From the NCBI GenBank assembly GCA_947498355.1, contig CANMKA010000015.1, forward strand, positions 1-64,000: DNA of 64,000 bases, given 5' to 3'. The translations under genes were made by a program, and so were the position numbers. The stretch comes from an uncultured Paraglaciecola sp. Lineage in GTDB: Bacteria; Pseudomonadota; Gammaproteobacteria; Enterobacterales; Alteromonadaceae. This document shows positions 36,527 to 50,006 of the stretch, piece after piece (within the stretch, counting starts at the first letter, position 1; each line of letters starts with the position of its first letter). The notes beneath the pieces are model-generated. The model was not told where the DNA came from, ran no database searches, and saw nothing but the letters and a program-made list of their open reading frames with translations.

Positions 36527-36628
36527 AGTAGGCTCCTTGTTAACGCAATAAAAAAGCGCGCGAGATATTAACCAACCCTTTAAAATTATACAAGAGGATC
36601 AGTCAATTAATCACGCCTAGATGGATCG

Positions 36629-37966
36629 TTAGCTCACTTTACGAACAGCGTCAGCAATATGTTCTGCCCATTTAGCCGAATCTTGAGCATCGTTCGCCTC
36701 AACCATGACTCTAACCAGAGGCTCAGTACCGCTCTTGCGCAACAAAACTCGGCCTTTCGACTCAAGAGCCTTTTCTGCTTCGAGTACAGCTTGTTGCACA
36801 GCCTTATCTTTAAGAGGAGTAGTTCCCTCAGTAAACCTTACATTAATCAATGTTTGAGGATATTTAACCATACCTTGACTCAATTCATGTAAGGTCATTT
36901 CAGCATGCAGCATGGCGGCCAGTACCTGAAGACCTGCCACGATACCATCGCCTGTAGAAGCAGCAGCTAAGTTTAAAACATGACCCGAGCCTTCTCCGCC
37001 AATAGACCAACTTTTCTGCTTAAGTAACTCCATTACGTAACGATCACCCACCTTACTTCGAGCAAAAGGTACACCAAGGGTTGCAAGAGCTACTTCAAGG
37101 CCTAGATTGCTCATGACCGTTCCTACCACGCCACCTTTTAGGTTGCCTGACTTCAGTACGTCTCTTGCAATTATGTATACAATTTGGTCACCGTCAATGA
37201 CGTTGCCTTTGTGGTCAACTAGCATGATGCGGTCACCGTCTCCGTCGAGGGCAAAGCCCAGATCTGCGCCGTTTTCTAGGACACTATCGCTGACGGCCTT
37301 CATTGAGGTTGCCCCAACCTTTCGGTTAATATTCAACCCATCTGGTTTGGTCCCTATTTCAATGACTTCAGCTCCCAGTTCACTTAGTACATTAGGCGCA
37401 ATGTGGTAGGTTGCACCATGAGCACAATCAACAACGATTTTTAACCCCCTCAGTGATAAGTCTGATGGAAAATTCGCTTTACAAAATTCTATATAGCGAC
37501 CAGCAGCATCATCGATTCGGGTAGCCTTACCCAATTTATCAGAAGCAACACACTCCATGGGACGATCCATCATTTCTTCAATCGCTATTTCAATGTCGTC
37601 ATCTAACTTCATACCATCTGCGGAAAAGAACTTAATACCGTTATCGTAAAAAGGGTTGTGCGAAGCACTAATAACGATTCCCGCCTCAGAACGAAACGTT
37701 TTGGTTAAATAAGCAATCGCTGGGGTTGGCATAGGCCCTAGTAAACCTATATTGATACCCGCAGCAGACAGCCCTGCTTCTAAGGCTGATTCAAGCATGT
37801 AACCAGAAATGCGAGTGTCTTTACCAATTAGCACTTTGTTAGTACCACTACCTGCAAGGACTTTTCCAGCAGCCCATCCCAACTTCATGACAAATTCAGG
37901 ATTAATATTGCTTTGACCTACCTTGCCGCGAATACCGTCTGTACCAAAATATTTTCTATCGCTCAT
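36629..37966 (-). CDS. glmM: Phosphoglucosamine mutase
   Basis: 445-aa enzyme converting glucosamine 6-phosphate to glucosamine 1-phosphate for UDP-GlcNAc. The active-site phosphoserine is in [20 protein letters not shown] (about 95-114); metal-binding DGDGDRIM lies near 241-248 and the phosphate loop [12 protein letters not shown] near 411-422. The start overlaps the folP stop by 4 bp (ATGA). Confidence 0.96.
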   Translation of the reverse strand: MSDRKYFGTDGIRGKVGQSNINPEFVMKLGWAAGKVLAGSGTNKVLIGKDTRISGYMLESALEAGLSAAGINIGLLGPMPTPAIAYLTKTFRSEAGIVISASHNPFYDNGIKFFSADGMKLDDDIEIAIEEMMDRPMECVASDKLGKATRIDDAAGRYIEFCKANFPSDLSLRGLKIVVDCAHGATYHIAPNVLSELGAEVIEIGTKPDGLNINRKVGATSMKAVSDSVLENGADLGFALDGDGDRIMLVDHKGNVIDGDQIVYIIARDVLKSGNLKGGVVGTVMSNLGLEVALATLGVPFARSKVGDRYVMELLKQKSWSIGGEGSGHVLNLAAASTGDGIVAGLQVLAAMLHAEMTLHELSQGMVKYPQTLINVRFTEGTTPLKDKAVQQAVLEAEKALESKGRVLLRKSGTEPLVRVMVEANDAQDSAKWAEHIADAVRKVS

Positions 37967-38796
37967 TTGCTATTCCTATAAGCTGTAACTTTTGTTGTTA
38001 TTTTTAATGCATCTAACGTTTGTTGCACATCGTGCACTCGAAAAATCTGGGCTCCACCTTGTAGCGCTAACCCAGCAGTAACAATGCTCCCCGCCATTCT
38101 TTGAGCGACGTCTCGATTTAATAGGTTACCTATCATGGACTTTCGCGACGTCCCAGACAAAATCGGCACATTTAAAGCCTTAAGCTCGTCAAGTCTCGCG
38201 AGCAATTCGTAATTGTGCTCTAAAGATTTACCAAAACCGAACCCGGGATCTGCAATGATTTGAGTACGAGGTATGCCCGCTGCAACGCATGCATTAATAC
38301 GCTTTGTCAAAAACTCTATCACATTTAATACGAGATCGTCATAACTTGGCGAACGCTGCATGTTATCTGGTTGTCCTTGCATATGCATCAAGCACACAGG
38401 TACATCTAAGCTAGCCGCGACAGTTAATGCATCACCCTGTTGTAATGCTCGAACATCGTTAATTAACCCTGCTCCTGCGCTGACCGCAGTTTTCATCACT
38501 TCTGACTTACTGGTATCAACAGACACCACAGTGTCAAATCGCGAAACTATCCCTTCAATTACGGGAATAACCCGGTCCAGCTCTTGCTGTAATGAAACAG
38601 GTTTAGCACCGGGACGTGTCGATTCTCCGCCTACATCTAAAAAGTCTGCGCCTTGCTCTATCATGCGTTCAGCTTGAACTAAGGCTTTATTTAACTGGGA
38701 AAATTGCCCACCATCTGAAAATGAGTCTGGGGTAACATTTAAAATACCCATCACTCTTGGGCTACGTAAATCAACAAATTTATCTTTGAATTGCAT
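37963..38796 (-). CDS. folP: Dihydropteroate synthase
   Basis: 277-aa folate enzyme that joins p-aminobenzoate to the pterin pyrophosphate; target of sulfonamides. Motifs: [16 protein letters not shown] (about 16-31), [16 protein letters not shown] (about 49-64) and [17 protein letters not shown]. Part of ftsH-folP-glmM, with an internal hairpin after ftsH. Confidence 0.95.
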   Translation of the reverse strand: MQFKDKFVDLRSPRVMGILNVTPDSFSDGGQFSQLNKALVQAERMIEQGADFLDVGGESTRPGAKPVSLQQELDRVIPVIEGIVSRFDTVVSVDTSKSEVMKTAVSAGAGLINDVRALQQGDALTVAASLDVPVCLMHMQGQPDNMQRSPSYDDLVLNVIEFLTKRINACVAAGIPRTQIIADPGFGFGKSLEHNYELLARLDELKALNVPILSGTSRKSMIGNLLNRDVAQRMAGSIVTAGLALQGGAQIFRVHDVQQTLDALKITTKVTAYRNSK

Positions 38797-38826
38797 ACTT
38801 AATACTTAGCAAAAATTTATCTCATA

Positions 38827-38864
38827 AAAAAACGCTTTGATGACCAAGCAGCAAAGCGTTTTTT
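38827..38864 (-). terminator. Terminator or attenuator between ftsH and folP
   Basis: Perfect 13-bp arms AAAAAACGCTTTG (38827-38839) and CAAAGCGTTTTTT (38852-38864) with a 12-base loop. On the minus strand the stem ends in six T. It lies between two genes usually co-transcribed, so it probably lowers folP-glmM expression relative to ftsH. Confidence 0.75.
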
Positions 38865-38883
38865 ATTAATAGACTATCTCTAA

Positions 38884-40821
38884 CTAGCTAGGTAAGTCGC
38901 CCGTTCCACCAATATCAGACTTTGGTTTTTCGTCTTTTTTGGGAGAATCTTGACTGTCGCCAGCGTTAACCGTCGCACCACCTGGAGGTTTGGTATCGGT
39001 GTCGTCGCGCTTATCCCAATCGGCAGGCTGACGCACGTCTCTGCGGGCCATTAAGTCATCAATTTGCTTGGCATCGATTGTTTCGTATTTCATTAAACAA
39101 TCTTTCATTGATTCCAAAATGTCCATATTGTCTTTCAAGATTTGCTCTGCCAAGGCGTAGTTTCTGTCTATGATGCTACGAATTTCAGAATCTATATCAC
39201 GCACAGTTTCTGCCGACTTGGGTTTGCTTGCAGCCCCCATAAACATTTCGTTTTCGTCGTCTTCGTAGTTAATCGGGCCCATTTTTTCAGACAGACCCCA
39301 AGACGTTACCATTTTACGTGCGATTTCAGTTGCTCGCTCAATGTCGTTAGAGGCACCAGTCGTCACGCCAGCTGCACCTAGGGTGATTTCTTCTGCTATG
39401 CGCCCGCCAAACAAAGTGGCAATACGCGATTCTAGTTCTTCTCTTGAGCTACTGTACTTATCTTCTTCAGGCAAGTACATGGTCACACCCAAGGCTCTAC
39501 CACGAGGAATAATAGATACTTTATATACTGGGTCATGCTTTGGAACTAAGCGCCCAACAATTGCGTGCCCAGCTTCATGGTAAGCGGTGTTCGTTTTTTC
39601 TTCTTCAGACATCACCATGCTCTTACGCTCTGAGCCCATCATGATTTTGTCTTTAGCCTTATCGAACTCTTCCATGCTGATCACGCGCTTATTAGTTCTT
39701 GCTGCAAATAATGCTGCTTCATTAACCAAGTTAGCCAAATCAGCACCAGAGAAACCAGGGGTACCACGGGCGATTAATGATGCTTCAACATTGTCACCTA
39801 ATGGTACTTTGCGCATGTGTACCTTTAGAATCTGTTCACGACCGCGAATATCAGGTAAGCCAACAGTAACTTGACGATCAAAACGACCAGGACGCAATAA
39901 AGCTGGATCGAGCACATCAGGTCTATTCGTGGCGGCAATAACGATAATGCCTTCATGACCTTCAAAACCATCCATTTCTACTAGCATTTGGTTCAAGGTC
40001 TGCTCACGCTCATCATGACCACCGCCATGGCCTGCACCGCGCTTTCTGCCTACAGCGTCGATTTCGTCAATAAAAATAATACAAGGCGATGATTTTTTCG
40101 CTTGATCAAACATGTCTCGCACGCGAGATGCACCCACACCAACAAACATTTCGACAAAGTCCGAACCAGAAATGCTAAAGAAAGGTACTTTAGCTTCGCC
40201 CGCTATCGCTTTAGCTAGAAGGGTTTTACCTGTTCCTGGAGGGCCTACCATCAACACGCCTTTAGGGATTTTACCGCCCAACTTCTGGAATTTACTTGGA
40301 TCTCTAAGAAAATCGACCAGTTCAGTCACGTCTTCTTTCGCTTCATCACAACCAGCTACGTCTGCAAACGTGGTTTTAATCTGATCTTCACCTAACAAGC
40401 GCGCCTTACTTTTTCCAAACGACATGGCACCTTTGCCACCGCCGCCTTGCATTTGACGCATAAAGAAAATCCATACACCAATTAGCAATAACATGGGGAA
40501 CCAAGAAATAAATATGGACGTGAGTAAAGATGATTCTTCTGGCTGCGTACCTGAAGTGTCAACGCCTTGCTCGATTAATTGGTCCATTAGCTTCATGTCT
40601 AGGTAAGGAACAACAGTGGTAAACTGCTCGCCGTTACGCATGGTGCCCGAGATAACATTATCTTTATCGAAGGTTGCTTTGTCGATCATGCCGCCATCAA
40701 CGTTCTTCAAGAAAGTGCTATAGCTCATGCTAGATTGATTGCTATCGCCCCCAGAAAAGTTCTGGAAAACCGACATCAATACGACAGCGATAACCAGCCA
40801 TAAGATTAAATTTTTTGCCAT
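38884..40821 (-). CDS. ftsH: ATP-dependent zinc metalloprotease FtsH
   Basis: Membrane-anchored AAA+ protease, 645 aa, which degrades LpxC, sigma-32 and damaged membrane proteins. Two membrane segments (about 4-22 and 99-119), Walker A GPPGTGKT (about 193-200), the second region of homology [20 protein letters not shown] and the zinc site HEAGHA (about 415-420). The ATG at 40821 gives the classical [20 protein letters not shown]; a TTG three codons earlier is less likely. The gene normally upstream, rlmE, is decayed here. Confidence 0.97.
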   Translation of the reverse strand: MAKNLILWLVIAVVLMSVFQNFSGGDSNQSSMSYSTFLKNVDGGMIDKATFDKDNVISGTMRNGEQFTTVVPYLDMKLMDQLIEQGVDTSGTQPEESSLLTSIFISWFPMLLLIGVWIFFMRQMQGGGGKGAMSFGKSKARLLGEDQIKTTFADVAGCDEAKEDVTELVDFLRDPSKFQKLGGKIPKGVLMVGPPGTGKTLLAKAIAGEAKVPFFSISGSDFVEMFVGVGASRVRDMFDQAKKSSPCIIFIDEIDAVGRKRGAGHGGGHDEREQTLNQMLVEMDGFEGHEGIIVIAATNRPDVLDPALLRPGRFDRQVTVGLPDIRGREQILKVHMRKVPLGDNVEASLIARGTPGFSGADLANLVNEAALFAARTNKRVISMEEFDKAKDKIMMGSERKSMVMSEEEKTNTAYHEAGHAIVGRLVPKHDPVYKVSIIPRGRALGVTMYLPEEDKYSSSREELESRIATLFGGRIAEEITLGAAGVTTGASNDIERATEIARKMVTSWGLSEKMGPINYEDDENEMFMGAASKPKSAETVRDIDSEIRSIIDRNYALAEQILKDNMDILESMKDCLMKYETIDAKQIDDLMARRDVRQPADWDKRDDTDTKPPGGATVNAGDSQDSPKKDEKPKSDIGGTGDLPS

Positions 40822-40901
40822 GTCGCTCAAGTTACTAAACCTCTGTAATAAAAATGAGTCAAAGACTCTTTTAAAATGCGCCTGATTTTATACTCAGACT
40901 A

Positions 40902-41328
40902 CTATAATTTATATCCGGTCGCTACCAGATAAACTTATCTTGAACGCACCAAAAACGAATCTGGCTTGCAAGTTTTCATTAAGTTGAATGCTTTTTGTAC
41001 GCCTTTCGGAGGAGACTCAAAGTCCTCTCCTGTAAAACCTTTACACAAAGCAACCGATAACCTTAAACATTGAATTTGACCTATCTAAAATCAATTCGAC
41101 TGAACACGTAAGGCCCTTGAATGAACTGTTAACGCATAAATGTAGTGTTACATTTCATTTAGTTTACGTTCTTACCATCAATTTTGTTCAAAAATTCATT
41201 TAATACGGTTTTTCCGCAAAAGCCAATTCATAAAAACATCACGCTTGAAAGGGAGGCTTTGAAGCAAAATCGTGAGCTAAGATTCAATTGCTGCCTGCAA
41301 TGTTAGCTACTATTCCAACTACCCACCC
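40902..41328 (-). pseudogene. rlmE: Decayed rlmE (23S rRNA Um2552 methyltransferase) remnant
   Basis: Translation of the minus strand gives RlmE-like blocks in the right order but in shifting frames and with stops. 41328-41266 reads GWVVGIVANIAGSN, stop, ILAHDF (family GGWSQ...IGGKGRIIACDL). 41209-41162 reads TVLNEFLNKIDGKNVN, then a stop. 41100-41044 reads VELILD...MFKVIGCFV, then a stop (family VELAL...LKPGGxFVVKVFQ). 41030-40902 reads GEDFE...KAFNLMKTCKPDS...VRSR, stop, VYLVATGYKL, stop (family KPDSSRARSREVYxVATG). At least three internal stops and several frameshifts are present. The first 60 or so residues, including most of the AdoMet-binding GAAPGG motif, are missing or unrecognisable. 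The position between yhbY and ftsH is exactly where intact rlmE lies in E. coli. Confidence 0.88.
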
Positions 41329-41460
41329 TGTTCATCATTCAAATAGATTGCTTATTATTACCCGTTGAATGCGATTCAAATTAGGAATAAACAGGAGATG
41401 GCGCTAGAATACTGCTTTTCAACCGTCCCATTTCAAATTATTTATAAGAAATTAATCACT

Positions 41461-41757
41461 ATGACCCTATCGAACAAACAAAAGCAACATCTAAAAGGCT
41501 TAGCTCATGCTCTAAAGCCTGTCGTCCAACTGGGCGGAAACGGCCTGACTGAAGGCGTTTTAGCCGAAATAGAATCAGCTCTAGGCTTTCACGAACTCAT
41601 TAAAGTTAAAGTTCCTACTGATGATAAAGAAGAAAAAGCCCTCATAATGGACGCTATAGTAAGAGAAACCCAAGCCGTAAAGGTTCAAAGCATAGGTCAC
41701 ATTTTAGCTATATTTAAACCCAGCGACGAAAAAAAGATTGAGTTACCCAAACGCTGA
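41461..41757 (+). CDS. yhbY: YhbY family RNA-binding protein (CRM domain)
   Basis: 98-aa CRM-domain protein that associates with pre-50S ribosomes. The start MTLSNKQKQHLKGLAHALKP and the GxxG loop LGGNGLTEGVLAEIESAL (about 25-42) are typical. The frame is open upstream to 41365 but the ATG at 41461 is the family start. Divergent from the rlmE remnant and ftsH. Confidence 0.93.
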   Translation: MTLSNKQKQHLKGLAHALKPVVQLGGNGLTEGVLAEIESALGFHELIKVKVPTDDKEEKALIMDAIVRETQAVKVQSIGHILAIFKPSDEKKIELPKR

Positions 41758-41941
41758 AGTATATACGTTGTCTACTTGGGTACTGGGTAGCTTGTTATTC
41801 AGTTCCCAAGTAATTGCCCTCACAGATCCTTCTCGCCTTTTGCTTAGCAGTAAATGTGCACTTAGTAACAATAACCTTCAATCATTCGCATCTATGACTT
41901 ATCGGCTAAGTAACCGACATGTTGACTAACCGGAATAGAAC

Positions 41942-43465
41942 ATGGACCCATACACACTCGTATCTTTGGCTATATATTTTGTCGTTATGCTCGCAATAGG
42001 CGGCTATTCCTATAAGCAATCAAGTCAGGACATAGAAGGATATATGCTAGGGGGCAGAGGACTAAGCCCCAAGGTGACGGCTTTATCTGCGGGCGCATCA
42101 GACATGAGTGGCTGGATGCTTATGGGTTTACCAGGTGCTATGTACGTGTCGGGTTTTTCGAGTGCTTGGATTGCAATAGGCTTATTAATTGGCGCTTATT
42201 TTAATTACCTGCTTGTTGCTCCTAGGCTCAGAGTGTATACAGAAAAAGCGAACAACGCTCTGACCATTCCTGACTACTTCGAACACAGGTTTAACGATAA
42301 AAGCCGTAGTTTACGGATCATCTCCGCCTTAGTCATTTTGTTTTTCTTCACTCTCTATACCTCATCTGGAATCGTCGCTGGCGGCAAATTATTCGAATCA
42401 GCCTTTGGCTACCACTACCAAGTAGGTATATATGTTACCACTGGTGTAGTGGTTGCGTACACTTTGCTCGGAGGCTTTACCGCTGTGAGCATGACCGACT
42501 TTGTGCAAGGCTGCATTATGTTTTTATCGTTAGTGTTAGTACCACTAGTGGTTCTTTTTGACTTAGGCGGATTCACTCAAGTGACTATGCAATTAAGCAA
42601 TATGCCATATGACTTTCTAGATTTATTTAGCAATGCCACAACCGGTCAGGCCGTTAGCTTAATTGGCACCGTATCTCTTTTATCTTGGGGATTAGGCTAT
42701 TTTGGTCAGCCACATATAATTGTGCGCTTTATGGCTATTCACTCAGTGAAAGACATAAAAATAGCAAGACGAATTGGCATGAGCTGGATGTTAGTGTCAA
42801 TCACCGGCGCCCTTGCAACTGGGTTGTTCGGCCTCGCCTACGTCAGCAAATACTCAGCTTCCATTTCAGATCCAGAAACCATTTTCATTTTTCTCTCGCA
42901 ATTGCTCTTTCATCCCTTAATTAGTGGCTTTTTACTGGGTGCCATTTTAGCGGCCATTATGAGTACAATATCGTCACAATTACTCGTTACTTCTAGCTCC
43001 CTAACAGGAGATATTTACCAAATATTTTTGCGTAAATCAGCTAGTCAGAAAGAGTTAGTAGTGGCTGGCCGTGTATCGGTATTGATTGTTGCACTATTTG
43101 CCCTGTATCTAGCGCATGATCAAAACAGTAGTATTTTAAGCTTAGTGAGCAGTGCTTGGGCTGGGTTTGGAGCGGCCTTTGGACCTGTTATTTTGCTTAG
43201 TCTGTATTGGCCACGCATGACCCGTAAAGGTGCAATATGCGGAATGCTTGTGGGGGCAATAACCGTGATTGTTTGGAGTTATGGGTCTTTTACCATAAAT
43301 GAACAAGCATTAAGCGCTTGGCTGTACGAGATCGTTCCCGGGTTTATCGCCTGTACCCTCACCATAATAGCAATAAGCCTAGTAGACAAGCAGCCAGCCA
43401 AACAACTAACCGACACCTATCAACAAGTCGTTGAATCTTTACAATCAGAACTCACATCAAAATAG
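41942..43465 (+). CDS. putP: Sodium/proline symporter
   Basis: SSS-family symporter of 507 aa with about 13 membrane segments. Characteristic stretches: GYMLGGRGLSPKVTALSAGA (about 33-52) with ASDMSGWMLMGLPGA (sodium and proline site), and GAILAAIMSTISSQLLVTSS (about 337-356). It imports proline with Na+ for nutrition or osmoprotection. Followed by a perfect 18-bp hairpin. Confidence 0.93.
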   Translation: MDPYTLVSLAIYFVVMLAIGGYSYKQSSQDIEGYMLGGRGLSPKVTALSAGASDMSGWMLMGLPGAMYVSGFSSAWIAIGLLIGAYFNYLLVAPRLRVYTEKANNALTIPDYFEHRFNDKSRSLRIISALVILFFFTLYTSSGIVAGGKLFESAFGYHYQVGIYVTTGVVVAYTLLGGFTAVSMTDFVQGCIMFLSLVLVPLVVLFDLGGFTQVTMQLSNMPYDFLDLFSNATTGQAVSLIGTVSLLSWGLGYFGQPHIIVRFMAIHSVKDIKIARRIGMSWMLVSITGALATGLFGLAYVSKYSASISDPETIFIFLSQLLFHPLISGFLLGAILAAIMSTISSQLLVTSSSLTGDIYQIFLRKSASQKELVVAGRVSVLIVALFALYLAHDQNSSILSLVSSAWAGFGAAFGPVILLSLYWPRMTRKGAICGMLVGAITVIVWSYGSFTINEQALSAWLYEIVPGFIACTLTIIAISLVDKQPAKQLTDTYQQVVESLQSELTSK

Positions 43466-43479
43466 ATTAAGCGCCTCAA

Positions 43480-43522
43480 TCTGGTTAGTGCGTATGGCTA
43501 CGACCCATACGCACTAACCAGA
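43480..43522. repeat. Perfect 18-bp inverted repeat after putP
   Basis: Arms 43480-43497 and 43505-43522 are exact inverted copies (TCTGGTTAGTGCGTATGG and its complement) with a 7-base loop. No T-run follows on either strand, so it is not a standard intrinsic terminator. It starts 15 bp after the putP stop and could protect the 3' end of its mRNA. Confidence 0.85.
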
Positions 43523-43607
43523 ATCCCAACAAATCCTGACAAATGACTCGTCAACGTCACAGATCAACATTATCATTAGCGCAAATTTAGTCATACGAAG
43601 CATAAAC

Positions 43608-43943
43608 ATGTCCCAACCTCCTTGCCCTCAGTGCCAATCAGAATACGTATATCCAGATCAAAATATGCTAATTTGCCCAGAATGCGGGTTTGAGTGGGAT
43701 CCCTCTACCTCAACTGACGACGACGAAATCACCGCAAAAGATGCAAACGGCAGCGTCTTAAAGGCAGGCGATAAAACCACTGTAATCAAAGATTTAAAAA
43801 TTAAAGGCAGCTCGCAAGTTATTAAGGTGGGAACCAAAGCCTTAGTTAGGCGAGTCCTAGACAAAAAAGATCATGAGCTAGATTGCAAAGTCGACGGTAT
43901 TGGAGAAATGATGGTGACAGCTAAATTTGTCAAAAAAGCCTAG
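43608..43943 (+). CDS. PhnA/YjdM family zinc-ribbon protein
   Basis: 111-aa cytoplasmic protein. The N-terminal zinc ribbon has two CxxC pairs (CPQC at residues 5-8 and CPEC at about 24-27) and the C-terminal PhnA domain carries KDANGSVLKAGDKTTVIKDL (about 44-63) and LKIKGSSQVIKVGT. Named PhnA or YjdM in databases, but not phosphonoacetate hydrolase; function unknown. Stands alone between putP and a convergent protease gene. Confidence 0.88.
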   Translation: MSQPPCPQCQSEYVYPDQNMLICPECGFEWDPSTSTDDDEITAKDANGSVLKAGDKTTVIKDLKIKGSSQVIKVGTKALVRRVLDKKDHELDCKVDGIGEMMVTAKFVKKA

Positions 43944-43983
43944 GGCGTGTCCTAATAGCCAAGTAGATTTTGTCGTACAAATG

Positions 43984-44026
43984 ATTAATGCCCCATTTTA
44001 AAACACCAGATTACTGGGGCATTAAT
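43984..44026. terminator. Probable terminator between convergent genes
   Basis: Perfect 12-bp arms ATTAATGCCCCA (43984-43995) and TGGGGCATTAAT (44015-44026) with a 19-base loop, between the phnA-like gene and the convergent Lon-like gene. The T-run is weak. Confidence 0.6.
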
Positions 44027-44032
44027 TAATCT

Positions 44033-46417
44033 CTACTCATCATCAGACCCAGCGACTATATTGGCAATATTCAGTAAATTAGATACTGCTAGATGGTTAA
44101 TCGAGTGCTTAGGATAACGTCCTTTGCTATTTAGCTCTCCTGCTTCTTTGTCCATAAGCAGTTCAATGGCCTGATCGACGGTTTCGACAACATAGACATG
44201 AAATTTTTCTGCTTTAACGGCTGCCAACACATCTTTATCAAGCATTAAAGTAATTTGATTAGATTTAGGAATAACCACGCCTTGCTGACCGGTTAAGCCG
44301 CGATGTTGGCAAAGCTTAAAGAAGCCTTCTATTTTTTCGTTAACCCCACCTACAGACTGAACTTCTCCATACTGGTTAATAGAGCCCGTTATCGCCAAAT
44401 CCTGCCTAGCAGGTACTTTGGTCAGAGCCGACAACAAAGCAATCAGTTCAGCCAAAGAAGCACTGTCGCCATCGATATGCCCGTAAGATTGTTCAATAGC
44501 AATGTTCGCTGATAAGGTCAAAGGAAACAGCTGTGCGTACTTGTATCCCAAATACCCCGTTAGCAACATGACGCCTTTGGAGTGAATCGGTTGACCAAGC
44601 TCCACCTCACGCTCGATATCGATTACGCCATTCGCCCCTGCATATACAGTTGACGTGATCCGAGCTGGGGTACCAAAGGCGCAATCACCAATTTCTAACA
44701 CAGTTAAACCATTGACTTTGCCTACGTCTAGGCCCTCAGTAGCAATTAATATTTGCCCCTCTTTAACGTCGTCTAATACAGCTTCACTTACCCGACCTGT
44801 ACGATAAGTTTTTGCTTGTAACGCGCTTTCGATATGACCCACATCAAGCTCTGTCTTGTTTTGCTGTTTACAAAAATAATTTGCTTCGCACAATAGCTCA
44901 ATGACGTCAGCAAACTTAGCCGACAATCTTTGCTGATGCTCAGCCATACGCAAACTGTATTCGACTAATCGATACATAGCCTTAGCAGATATATTATCTA
45001 AACCTAGGCTAGCAACATGATTGCGTACTCGGCCAACGAAGTCTTTTAGCGTCGTATTGTCTAGTGGGATTTCATGGTCAAAATCCACCAGCACTCTGAA
45101 CAATTCATAGAACTCTTCATCATAGTCTTGCAAGGTGTAATATAAATCGCGAGAGCCTAGCAGTACTACTTTCACGTCAATGGGGATCTGCTGAGGATTT
45201 AACGTAATAGAATTAACCATGCCAATATCATGCTGAGGCATGTCCATCTTAAACGAACCAAACTTTAAGACTGACTTTAACGTTTCCCACACGTAAGGCT
45301 GCTCAATCACCTTATCCATGTCGAGCAACAAATACCCTCCATTTGCCTTATGAATCGCACCTGGGCGGATCATGCGATAATTGGTGTATACCGACCCTTG
45401 GATATTGGTGTACTCAACTTTACCAAATAAATTTTGATGAGTGGGGTTAGACTCATAGACGACAGGTGAGCCGCTATTTAGATCGTGAGAGACCAAAATA
45501 TTGGGTAAATACTGTTCTTCCAAAATCGAACGTCTGTCGTATTCGTCCTCTTTATCTTTTTTATCACCCGATAAAATTTCGACCACGGTTTCAACTAAAT
45601 GGGGCTTAAGTTGCCGCAAAAACTTCAAAATGCCTAAATCAGCAGTGTATTCATGCTCTAAACTTTTAAGTAAAGGTCGGATCCCTTGCTCAGCCGTGTC
45701 TTTTTTCAATCCTCTAAGTTTTTCAGCTGTGTGACGTTTCCACTTTGGCAGTTCAATAAGGGCTTCACTCAAGGCATTTTCTAATTCATCTATAAGCTGA
45801 TAATACTCTTGGCGCTTATCTTCGGGGAATTGAGCGAAAGCCGTGTCGTCAATGGGTTTACCGTTCACAATAGGAGAAAATGAAATACTGCCCTCAGACT
45901 CGAACAAAGCTACGCCGCTTTGTTGAGCTTGGGTTTCGACTGCATCGATAGCTTTGTCATATTTAAGGTCGAATTCACGAGTAATAGCAGCTTTCTTACG
46001 CTGATATCCCGGATTGTCGAAGGCCGCAGGAAAGGTATCAAGCAACTCATCAATCAACAAGCTGAGATTTTTCTGCAGTTTTTTACTTTCTCCAGCAGGA
46101 AGCTTAAGAGAATAAGGTTCGCGCTCATCATCAAAATTATTGATGTAGCACCAATCTTCTGGGGTAACCGTCTTACTCACGTATTTGTCGATGAATTCCC
46201 GAACAAGGGTAAAACGTCCCGTTGCTTGCTCACCCATTACATACAAGTTATAGCCGTTAGCTTTGATACCTAAACCAAACGACAAGGCATCTCGTGCCCG
46301 ATTTTGCCCAATAAAAGTGGCGTCTAAGGCAGAATCATCTTTTAAGGCGTGATTAATCAAACGTCGGCTGGGTTTAGCCGTTAATTGCTGCAATTCTAAC
46401 GCATATTTATGCTGCAT
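44033..46417 (-). CDS. Lon-like AAA+ protease (LonB/YcbZ type, S16 family)
   Basis: 794-aa ATP-dependent protease. The N-terminal half has a divergent P-loop region (YNLYVMGEQATGRFTLVREF, about 58-77) and an insertion with coiled coil. A second ATPase block contains KANGGYLLLDMDKVIEQP (about 350-367). The C-terminal S16 protease domain has the catalytic Ser in DGDSASLAELIALLSAL (about 668-684) and Lys in GGVNEKIEGFF. I chose the ATG at 46417, eight bases after TAGGAT; another ATG is three codons earlier. Homologues are annotated as ATP-binding or Lon-type proteins of unknown substrate. Confidence 0.88.
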   Translation of the reverse strand: MQHKYALELQQLTAKPSRRLINHALKDDSALDATFIGQNRARDALSFGLGIKANGYNLYVMGEQATGRFTLVREFIDKYVSKTVTPEDWCYINNFDDEREPYSLKLPAGESKKLQKNLSLLIDELLDTFPAAFDNPGYQRKKAAITREFDLKYDKAIDAVETQAQQSGVALFESEGSISFSPIVNGKPIDDTAFAQFPEDKRQEYYQLIDELENALSEALIELPKWKRHTAEKLRGLKKDTAEQGIRPLLKSLEHEYTADLGILKFLRQLKPHLVETVVEILSGDKKDKEDEYDRRSILEEQYLPNILVSHDLNSGSPVVYESNPTHQNLFGKVEYTNIQGSVYTNYRMIRPGAIHKANGGYLLLDMDKVIEQPYVWETLKSVLKFGSFKMDMPQHDIGMVNSITLNPQQIPIDVKVVLLGSRDLYYTLQDYDEEFYELFRVLVDFDHEIPLDNTTLKDFVGRVRNHVASLGLDNISAKAMYRLVEYSLRMAEHQQRLSAKFADVIELLCEANYFCKQQNKTELDVGHIESALQAKTYRTGRVSEAVLDDVKEGQILIATEGLDVGKVNGLTVLEIGDCAFGTPARITSTVYAGANGVIDIEREVELGQPIHSKGVMLLTGYLGYKYAQLFPLTLSANIAIEQSYGHIDGDSASLAELIALLSALTKVPARQDLAITGSINQYGEVQSVGGVNEKIEGFFKLCQHRGLTGQQGVVIPKSNQITLMLDKDVLAAVKAEKFHVYVVETVDQAIELLMDKEAGELNSKGRYPKHSINHLAVSNLLNIANIVAGSDDE

Positions 46418-46426
46418 ATAAATCAT

Positions 46427-49457
<3,031 letters not shown>

Positions 49458-49458
49458 T

Positions 49459-50001
49459 ATGACTAAGCTAAAGGCTAAGCTGTTGTGCCTGCTGGTTGTC
49501 TTGCTGACAACCAGTTGCGGATTTAAGTTGAGGGGAGATTACGGCCTTCCCTCTTTTATTCAGGAGGTTCAACTGACTTCCCAGCAAAAAAATGCGCCTT
49601 TACAACGTATACTCACTCAGCAACTAAAAGCCAGTAATACGCAGGTTTATAATCGACTGGGCTTGTCAAACGATATTCAGCAACAAATCGATGTATCGTT
49701 ATTTTTATACCAAGACGAGTTGGATAGACGCTTGCTATCGTTATTTGCAACAGGCCAAGTTGCTGAATACGAACTGGTGTATAAGGTGAAGTATTCGATG
49801 CAATTTGCCCAGCAAGAAGCACAACTTGTCGAGTTTGAAATTACCCGCGAATACCAAGACGATCCAGATGCCGTATTAGCTAAATCCCGCGAGCTTGATC
49901 TAATTTTAGGTGAAATGCGCCAGCAAGCCGCTAATCGAATTATGCGTCAATTGGCCAGTTCATCTTATGCGTCATTACCTAGCCCGTTGCAAACTGACTG
50001 A
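49459..50001 (+). CDS. lptE: LPS-assembly lipoprotein LptE
   Basis: Outer-membrane lipoprotein plug of LptD in lipopolysaccharide export, 180 aa. Signal peptide with lipobox LLTTSC at about residues 15-20, then GFKLRGDYGLPSFIQEVQLT, the usual LptE start. One base after leuS, the standard order. Confidence 0.93.
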   Translation: MTKLKAKLLCLLVVLLTTSCGFKLRGDYGLPSFIQEVQLTSQQKNAPLQRILTQQLKASNTQVYNRLGLSNDIQQQIDVSLFLYQDELDRRLLSLFATGQVAEYELVYKVKYSMQFAQQEAQLVEFEITREYQDDPDAVLAKSRELDLILGEMRQQAANRIMRQLASSSYASLPSPLQTD

Positions 50002-50006
50002 CGCCT

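Noticed and set aside
41738-41929. 63-codon frame after yhbY with a hydrophobic start
   Set aside because: It begins with TTG inside yhbY, has no ribosome binding site and has no recognisable content. It lies where the putP promoter is expected.
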